A DNA stretch of 64,000 nucleotides, taken from Trichuris trichiura (lineage: Eukaryota > Nematoda > Enoplea > Trichinellida > Trichuridae). The position numbers were made by a program, and so were the translations under genes. The stretch's first letter is position 1. Each line of letters starts with the position of its first letter. Positions 48,018-64,000 of the stretch are shown here, piece by piece. Below the pieces are notes generated by a model. That model was given only the letters and a program-made list of their open reading frames with translations, had not been told where the DNA came from and ran no database searches. Location: the NCBI GenBank assembly GCA_037903355.1, contig JBAJFE010000011.1, positions 1,063,001-1,127,000 on the forward strand, in the 5' to 3' direction.

Positions 48018-49772
48018 CCTTGGGAAGGCGAAATGCTAACAACGGCTGGCGGCCGAAGGAGACTTTCAGGCACTGAAAATGTCCATGCGGCTGAGCGGCT
48101 CCAAACAGTAACAACGAATCGAACGACTCCTGAAAAGGCACTATTTGAGATGCATTCCATGCGGACATATTCCACGCGCACGGTCAATGATTGATGGCAT
48201 GCAGTTTTCCGCCAGGGAAACAATGCTCTTCACCGAGGGCAAAAAATGACTGAACAGAGTTAGCCTACTGTAGAAGTGAGTCAAAGGTTGCTGTCAAGAT
48301 TCGTGAAGGTCAGCGCAGTAGCTACGCACTTATAAACTATTTCAAATGATCTACCGTTTTACCAGTGGCATTTTTTGTCTACTCATTAACCCTTTCGCTC
48401 AAATTTAGTATGCTCTTTATGAATGTGCAATAAAAAAATTTTAATTTTCCGATTCCTGTTGAAATTTTAATCATTTACGAATGCCGCTCTCTTAATGGGC
48501 AGATATTTATGCCAAATTTTCGCGGACACGTTTAGCTTCTGGAATGTTATAGGCTAACGAACGCGTGTTTGCCGGGGTCAACCACTTTCTCATATATGTA
48601 CGCAAAATCTTATTCCCTGCACATTCAACAGTAAGAATAGTTGTTTGCAACTGGCGATTACAGCGTAGTGATACTTTATTCTTGTTGCTATTATGCTTTA
48701 TAAAAATTAAATTTACTTCTCCTGACGTACAAACAAAAAAAACGAGAATAGTCATCTTAAAATCCTTTTGCGCACGTGGCAAAAAATTACCAACAGCAAG
48801 TAAACTTATGAATTTATTCGACTGCTCATCGCTTTTACAGTAAGTGTAGTCAGGATGTATATTTAAAAAATAAGCTTTTGTCTAAGATGCACGCTTGGAT
48901 TTACGTTTAAAAAATAAATAAACACGCTAAGTTGCTTAAACACTTTCCGCCTACTGTTACTCGTCTCAAATGTTGATAAAACGCGTTTACATTTGTGCGT
49001 TACGTCGCCAGTCGTCTTTGTCCGATAAGAAAACCAGCCGCTTGCAATACGTCTGCGAAGGTATTTTGCCGTAAGTTCCTTTGCAGGACTGCCTCTTCGC
49101 TTTTCGCTTTCACTTGGAGTAACCTACTGCCATGTATTTATGTCGTATGTAGGCGCTATATTCACACTGTTAGTAGGAAAAAGCCCTGCACACTTTTTGA
49201 ATAAAGTTTATCAGCTTCCATAGTCAAAAACGGACCTGAAATATGAATTGCATTGTCTTCAACGTACTGTCAGGGTTTGCAGGTGCAAGGTTTACGGTAC
49301 ATGATGTTGTTTGATTCATCCGAAGCTGAAGTGGTTGCTGCGCGAGTTGATTCTTTTTACGATTGCAGAATTTTCAGTTTGCTTTCATCTTCCTATTAAC
49401 TTTAACGCAGGCGTAAAAAGCGTAAGCGTAGTAAAAATTGTTGCAGTTTCTTATCGTTCGTCAGGGCCAAATGTAGTCTTCTAAAGTGTTTTTTCAGCAT
49501 TTCAGATCCTCTATTGAGGTGTAATTTTGAACTTTTAACGTGCACTTTGTGGCTGTTCGCAAAGCTTCTCTTATCCGCTTTCTGTTTTTTTTAAGTACTC
49601 TCGTTGCAAAACTGCGTTATTTATTCTTGTTCGCCCATTTTCGAATTCTGTTCGTCGAAATGGGTCTTTTTAGGCAAACTGAATCATCATTTGCGAATTA
49701 TGTATTCTTTCTAGCCTTTCGGCACTTCCATAGACTACAGAAAAAAGTGGACTCGTTATCGTTGGCGCCACA
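48018..49772. promoter_or_regulatory. Divergent intergenic region, Ras / TAF13
   Basis: About 1.75 kb lies between the Ras and TAF13 start codons, which point away from each other. It is AT rich. Frames at 48507-48843 run on both strands and show no domain. I see nothing else that I can support; non-coding first exons of either gene could lie here. Confidence 0.4.
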
Positions 49773-50102
49773 ATGGAAGGTGGAGAGTCTTTCAACAGCA
49801 GTTCAGCGGAACATCGAAAACGGTACCTAACTAAGGAATTGCGTTGCATGCTTTACGGCTTTGGTGACAGCAAGCAACCTTATACGGAAACGGTGGATCT
49901 CTTGGACGACATTGTAATTCAGTTTATCAAAAACTTTACAGTTGCCGCCATGGAGGTGCGCAAAACTGGTCGAATACAACTTGAAGACATTTGGTACCTT
50001 ATTCGTAGAGATCCAAAGAAGTTTACTCGTGTCAAAGATTTGTTGACAATGAACGAAGAATTGCGTAAAGCGCGCAAGGCGTTTGACGAAGCCAAATATT
50101 GA
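49773..50102 (+). CDS. TAF13: TFIID subunit TAF13
   Basis: An intronless frame of 109 residues. After a short Ser-rich start it reads LTKELRCMLYGFGDSKQPYTE (human has FSKELRCMMYGFGDDQNPYTE), then a DLLDDIVIQFI helix, GRIQLEDIWYLIRRDPKKF and VKDLLTMNEELRKARKAFDEA, almost identical to the human end. This is the complete histone-fold domain through which TAF13 pairs with TAF11 in general transcription factor TFIID. The start at 49773 is the only Met before the fold. It lies between Ras (divergent) and vinculin (convergent). Confidence 0.96.
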   Translation: MEGGESFNSSSAEHRKRYLTKELRCMLYGFGDSKQPYTETVDLLDDIVIQFIKNFTVAAMEVRKTGRIQLEDIWYLIRRDPKKFTRVKDLLTMNEELRKARKAFDEAKY

Positions 50103-50618
50103 AAAGTTGTATTATTCTTTGTTTATTATGACTACACGCTTTGCTGGTCGTAGTAATAACAAAGCTGCTTTGTTGTTGACTGACTCCGCGTTATACACTG
50201 ACGGACCGCGGATAGCCATTAATGGCACTGTTGCTAAACTACAATGGCTTATAACAAATGAGCGAGGACAGCGATTCTATTATAAGTAGCAGCACAGTGC
50301 ATTAGCAACTGCTGGTTCGGCGACAAGGCATCTGATTCAAATATAGCGCCTCTAGCGCAAATAAACTTTGCATCAACGGCTGCGCGACGACGATACTACG
50401 AACTTGTTGCTCAACAAAAGAAGATACACAAAGAGGAGAAGGAGAAAGAAGGAGGAGGACAGAAAAGGAAGAAACGAGGAGCGCAATGGGCGTCGGCAGT
50501 ATCGGCGTGAAAATAGAAGAAAAAAAATTTAAAGCAAGCATTTAAATTATAGCGCGCGCGCTTTTCCTTCTACTCGGCCACGTAATCATACGGTACGAAA
50601 CCGAACAGGTTTGGCTGT
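50103..50618. other. Intergenic stretch between TAF13 and vinculin (3' ends)
   Basis: Convergent 3' flanks, with a purine-rich patch near 50420-50480. Nothing coding is supported. Confidence 0.5.
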
Positions 50619-58349
<7,731 letters not shown>

Positions 58350-61300
58350 CGCCTCTTCTTTTTCTTTCGACGCGCAGTAATTTATGCAAAAACAAAAAGG
58401 ACAAACGTGGAATGCAACTTGCTTGTTCGCTGCGAAGACATCACGTGCTTTTGCTATTGAAAAAATTGAACTGTCAGAAATTGACGTTGAGCGATGGAAG
58501 CAAAGCGAAATGCCAACACTACGACGCGACTATTTTGGTAAAGCGCGGACGATTTGTCTTACCCTGTCGGATATGGTAATTGCCAGCATTATGATTTCAT
58601 ATTTGACGCTATCCGCGGCATCTTTTCTACGGCGACTTTTGGTGGTGATAATGGTTCCCGGCGCGAAACTAACGGTCGCCTTGGAAAGCATTTGCCAAGA
58701 AAGAAAATGGCTTGCGCAGTGGGAGGTACAATGACGGTGGAGAAACCGAATTAAGACACGTTGTATAAAAGCTGTCGCGTGAACAGGTACTTGGCGCGAC
58801 TGACAACCGGTACTGGCACGCTAAAGCCGGTCGACTAAACCTGCGAGACGGCTGCACAAATTGACCAACTCGCGGTTACCGAACCAATCAACCGACGAAA
58901 GACGAGAAAGAAAATTGACACTGTGAGTGCGGTCCTTTTTGTTCAAAAAAAGCGCCTTGAAAAAAGCGTGAAAGTCAATGACTCCTCAACTTGCCCAAGG
59001 AGAGAGAAGAAAATGTTCGCCCGCGCACCGCCCCTATATAGAACCAATAGGTCTACTGGCTTGTCGTACAATTGTTTACCTGTAGTCGTTCGACCGTACG
59101 ATTCAATTCGCCCAATAATTCAACGAGCCTCCTCATGGCGACCGGATGTTCGGCGCAAAGCCGACGACGGAAGAGGGATCCCACTTGGCAATGAACGAAT
59201 TGCAAACACGGCAGCAAGGTGTATTTGCAATTCACTGTTTCGCAGACGGATAGCCAAAAACATTGGAGGAATGGAAAATTGGACGCGCCAATGTATAAAA
59301 CCAAGCCAATGCTCAAATACAAGCAAACATAAGGCGCGGTGGCGTTTGTAGCTAAGCTTAAGTTGGTACATTGAGGCGAGCACTCCTCTATGGACCTATT
59401 CGAAATAAGAGACAACTTAAGTGCAACGCGTACTGTTGTTTGAGGATTTACTGACTAGCCGCATGTTAAACATAAGCTTTTCACGGTTGCTGAAGTGAAG
59501 AAATTTCAAAGTGAATCTAAGAACGTACCCTTAAGAGCTTATGGACAAAGAGTCGAATGTAAACTATTCGACATTTTCAGCGCTCCATTTTAGGTAAGAA
59601 AGAGATTAACGTAATTAAAGTAAGGGATTAAAGTGAGTAAGTAAAAGACAAGAACAAATCAACAGAAGCAATGACGCATTGTTTGAAAAATCAAATAGCG
59701 CGTCAAAACGCGAAGCTGTCGTCAGCAAGCAAATATTCACCACTCAGTCGATGAGGCCTTTCCGATAAGCTTTTACGAAAGTGCAGATTCAAGACTTTTT
59801 TGCAGAAAAGAAAAAGGATTTTAAAAAACTTTTTAAATATTAACGACCTGATTAGCTCGATTGGTCAAACAAACTAATGGAACAAAAATTACAAATGCGG
59901 TATTCCATTCGACATTGCTCATCAGGGGCAAAAGCAATTCATTTAAGACGTTCAAAATAATGCTAAATTGATTACTGCATAAGCACAAGCCTGCGGGAAA
60001 AAGCAATCATAAATAAACAGTAACACGTAGTAATAAAATGTATATAACAACCAAGTGCATTAAAAATGCTTCGTTTTCACCAACGAATAGTCTTTTGAGC
60101 CATTGCTCTTCAGTTATGAAAACTACTTAAAGGCAAACGGCAGCAATGATTAAATATTCATATGCAAAATCGTTCTTCTTATCAGCTCCTAGAAGCCAGT
60201 ATCTTTAGCTTCTCGGATGTTTTGAATAAATATACGGAACACAACCGTTACAGTGAACTGTGGAAACCTAGGCAAGAGATTTTAATGTAGAAAATTTGAA
60301 AGTAAGCTTGTACATTAATAACTGACAAAGCAAGTACAACTTGAGCGACTCGGAAAAAAGAAAAGTAATGAAAATAAATAGGAGAGATAGATGACATTAC
60401 AGATAAAATACCGGAATAGTTAAAGGCAACATCTGCCGACCATCAGTCAATCTGAGAAAGGAGACAGCTACTATTAAGCGCAAGAGATGGCAAGACCTCG
60501 ATACTTTATTTCTGACTTATTTTGTTGTTGACATTTTCTATTTCGTATGTTTAGGTCGCTGGCAAACGAAGACGCGGAAAAAACAAACCGCTCTTCGGAG
60601 AGTCTGCGGTGTAAAGCCGAAATTAACAGTAAAAGCTAGGCAAACTGCTCTGTTCGCATTCTTTTGCACTAAATGCGTATCCTACGATAAATACTTTCAC
60701 GTCGTTACCATGAGTAACACCAGTTTTCACAAAACTTGTGCCTTCTAATGCTGCAATAAGTCTCAAGCGTTCGCTAATGGTTTTAATAAGAAGTCTTTCA
60801 TAGTGTCTGATCTTCTACGGCTTTTCCCGTTTATCATCTGTAAATTAGACGAAACAACTGCTCTACCAACGGGTGGATGAGCCGTTATTAAGAAAAATTG
60901 TACAGATGTCAATGCACTCAACTTTTTAATGTTCAAAGCTTTCGGAACGCTCTAGTTCCGTCGTCAGTGAGGTGGTGGAAGAAGAAGTCTTTTGGGCAAA
61001 AGAAACAAATAGGAACGTAACGTTCAAGTGCGAAAAAAGGAAGACTACAAATTCATCTAGCCGCTTGACTCCGCGCGTTTATTGTTGCACTACTGGAAAC
61101 TTGAAAAATGCTAAGTTTGTTTATTCAACTGCAGCCGTTCCCCTTCGTTCGCTGGCTTGAATTAGGGATTTAAACAACCCGGCCGAGTGCCAATAAGCTG
61201 TTCAACCAACTACGGCCGAAAAACTTGACTTTCAACGGCAAAAACTTCATTCCTCAGCGACAAGTCGGGAAGCCGCGCAAAGTTTTCCCTTCCCAAGTTT

Positions 61301-64000
61301 TTCCCAACGTTGCCGGAGACAATTAACATTACCAGTGCCGCTTTGAAGCGCAATTGACGCTACCCGAAACGAAACAACAGACTTGTACCTGAAAACAATT
61401 CAACGGTCATACCGTAAATTGAAAATTCAAATGGCAACCTACAACGATATTGTCAAGGAATTTTTAAACTGCGCCCTTCGTTGAGCACTTTTCTTACGGA
61501 AAATGATTGCAAAGCAATAAGGGGAACTACTAAGACCGATATGACGTTTAAAAAAATATTTTTGGCCTTCAATTTTTTTCACCCCAACGCGGAAACAGTT
61601 TATGAAGGGAAGAAAAATTCGCCGTCAGCTAAAATTGCCTTTTCGCAGGAGACTCCAACTGTCAGTCGAGTTAATAATTAAAAAGAAATTGAATCACGCA
61701 CATTTCCGCTCGAGTCAATACGACGCAAAAGGGCTATATACTTTAGTCCCTCGTTAACGTCAGTCAAAGGTTCCGCTGAAAGCAACTATACGACAAAATG
61801 GAGCGCCAACATTTCGCTCTAATTTAGCTACTTTTACGCATGTTCATTGATAGAAACCCAAAAAATTAGCATACAGCCACGAGCAGACTTTAACGAACGT
61901 TTCGTAATGATAAACTAGGCGACGGTGGAGGAACAACAAGTAGTTATTGCCTGCGACTACGCGAAATATGGTAAAAAGAAGACATTTGTCAACATTCGCA
62001 CTTTTGCGCTATACACGCCTGCTATAGCTTGAAAAAAAAACAATGTCAACCGCCAATGCGACGCCTTTTGAAGTCTCATCTGCAGCACTGTCGAACGCGC
62101 ACTCAACCACATTTACTTGAAATCTCTACGAGGAAGGAATGAAAGAAGAAATCTGATGCCGACAGGATTATCCGAACAGTACAGAAATCCGTCACGCCAA
62201 AAAGAAACAGAACAAAGGTCATTGTATAAGTTTTTCTTTGCTTCCATTAGGCATTACCGTTTTTGAAAGCGGCTGCCAAAAATGATCATCCGTTGCTTTA
62301 CAGATGCAATGCTTTCCAAAACCATTATCAACGCGGTCATACGCCTCGGTTTCCTTCTTGAGCGAGTTTTGTTACGCGCCAATCTGCAGTGACTAAAGGG
62401 GTGGCGCAGTTTTTGCAAGCGAAAACAGACGCAAAAATGAACGCACAGAAATGAAGCTTTGGACTGGTCAATGTGACAATAATCTATCTATTTTTGCGGG
62501 TTCGGTCGTGTTCGTTTTTGGCAAAATAAACTATTCAACCTTCCTACGATGAAGACGTGTTTCTAAACAATGGCCGTCTTGAACCATAATTTAAAAAAAG
62601 AAAGTGAAACTATACAGTGCAGCAAATAAGCTCATAAGAATTCCTCTTCTACTTACTAGTTAAGTTGCCTTAAAAGGAAAGCGTATATCGTCTGCCGAGA
62701 GAGAAATTGCAATATAAATAACGCATCGCCGAAATGCGTCCTCGCATTGGAAATGTAAGGAATGTTCATAATTTGTTGTCAAGGCCAAATATGGTCTCTT
62801 GAAGGGGCAATGACATTATTATGGCAGTAGCAATGCATTGAATAGTTGCCGGACGAAGGGGACTCGTTGGAAAACGGATGGGAATGTATAGGAAGAACCA
62901 GCTGGCGTGAATGCCGCCGACGCCATACGGCAAAGCGAATTAACTGTGCTTAATCAAAACAGCAAAATCAACTCCAAAGCAGTGCAGCGGTGTAGAGGAA
63001 AAAGAAGTAGCAGTTCGGCTGTTTTCAAACGACTTGGCGGCTGTTCCTTCCTGGCTGCCGATGCACCAGCAATAGGCGCGCGATCACTGCTCCTGACCCG
63101 ATCAACTATGAGCAATCGCGGAGCAACATGCATTGACGAGTTTTGAATAGTCGTCAATAGAGGCTGGCAGAGAACCCCGAGCAAACATATAGGCGAGGAC
63201 GACAACCAGCAGCTAATACGCCAGTGTAGAGTTGCGTGGCTCTCTGCCTCAACCACTGCTACTAATTTAACAACACTTCGCTGCAGTGTGAAGACAGCTA
63301 CTCTTATCGACTTCAGAGACTTCGGGATGAGAATTGGACGCCAAGGGCGTAAACAAAGCTAGCCCAGCGGAACAAAAATTAAACAAAGCGTTGAACCAAC
63401 GAAACAATGACCGCTACGACAAAATGCCCTAATGCGCAAGCATGCTTACGTGGACTACTTTCGTCCTAATTCTGCCAAGTTGAAAATTATAAAATCGTTA
63501 AAGCGAACATGCTGCAGCCGAACTTCCGAACATCAACTAAGAAAAGCAATACGCAAATATACAACAAACGGATTTCCTAACAAACCAACTGCATAATACG
63601 TTATTTAAGAAAAAGATTTTGGCTGACCTGTTGAGCAACAGGCTCCAGAATACTCTCTATGGTCTTGGTGTGAAATACAGGCATGCTTGGTCAAATTGGC
63701 AAGCCTTGGTTGGCTAAAACAATCGAACGTGTAAACGGCCACAGAAGATTCAACAGCCAACGAGCGTCGGAGAGTTAACCACTGAACAATTATTACTCAC
63801 GAGAGGCCGGTTCGAAGTTCTGAAAAAACAAGCTAAGACATAACGTCGTTGACGATCGCATAAATACCAACGCTGATAACTTACGAAGGACAGAGAACCG
63901 GGTTCTCGCCTTCCACAGTACACAGATTGCAGGTACCTGCTTTTCAAACTATTTTTCTCCTTATTGCCCAACTTTTATGGCAATCGATTTTAGAAACTTT
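58350..64000. other. Gene-poor right end
   Basis: Upstream flank of vinculin and beyond. Reading frames at 58340-58754, 58923-59415, 60972-61160, 61481-61681, 62907-63256 and 63750-63971 are short, overlap on both strands, and show no domain that I recognise. A repeat copy at 60.8 kb is listed separately. Untranslated first exons of vinculin may lie near 58.4-59 kb. Confidence 0.4.
60800..60985 (+). mobile_element. Solo arm of the 8.6 kb palindromic element
   Basis: This segment aligns along its length with the left arm of the palindrome at 8558-8956: ACGGCTTTTCCCGTT, GACGAAACAACTGCTCTACCA, CGGGTGGATGAGC and CGGAACGCTCTAGTTCCGTC are shared in the same order, with perhaps 15 percent difference. 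After GTGAGGTGGTGGAAGAAGAAG the sequence diverges and there is no inverted partner. It is a half element, older than the intact palindrome. Confidence 0.85.

Overview
This is a 64 kb window of animal nuclear DNA. Genes are split by many short GT-AG introns (mostly about 40-60 nt), the proteins are clearly metazoan, and there are no operons or prokaryote-type signals. The Ras protein carries GDGGVGKS and TRMGVD as in nematode LET-60, and compact genes with very short introns fit an early-branching (Trichuris/Trichinella-like) nematode. That assignment is inference, not proof.

Layout. Positions 1 to about 17.6 kb look gene-poor. They hold diverged tandem duplications (0.36-0.65 kb and 2.1-3.6 kb), a 0.8 kb G-rich minisatellite (5.5-6.3 kb), a near-perfect 399 bp palindrome (8558-8956) and a 2.5 kb giant inverted repeat whose arms carry remnants of a pogo/Tigger-type transposase (9329-11857). 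Positions 17.6-58.4 kb form a dense gene island: an intronless FERM-domain gene (+), an Artemis/SNM1C-like nuclease (-), coilin (+), TSC1/hamartin (-), proteasome activator PA28 gamma (-), DCP1 (+), OTUD5 (-), RalGAP beta (+), DCP2 (+), Ras (-), TAF13 (+) and vinculin (-). Positions 58.4-64 kb show no gene I can support, only a solo copy of one palindrome arm.

Genes alternate in orientation. There are head-to-head pairs (Artemis/coilin with 111 bp between start codons; PA28 gamma/DCP1; OTUD5/RalGAP beta; Ras/TAF13) and tail-to-tail pairs (coilin/TSC1, DCP1/OTUD5, DCP2/Ras, TAF13/vinculin).

Functionally the island holds both core subunits of the mRNA decapping enzyme (DCP1, DCP2), several small-GTPase pathway components (Ras, plus the scaffold-type partners of two GAP complexes, TSC1 and RalGAP beta), nuclear-body, DNA-repair and protein-turnover factors (coilin, Artemis, PA28 gamma, OTUD5), a TFIID subunit and a cell-adhesion protein. 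TSC1 and Artemis are not found in Caenorhabditis elegans, so their presence is notable if the source is a nematode. Exon boundaries below were derived by hand from splice motifs, reading phase and recalled family conservation; no search was run.
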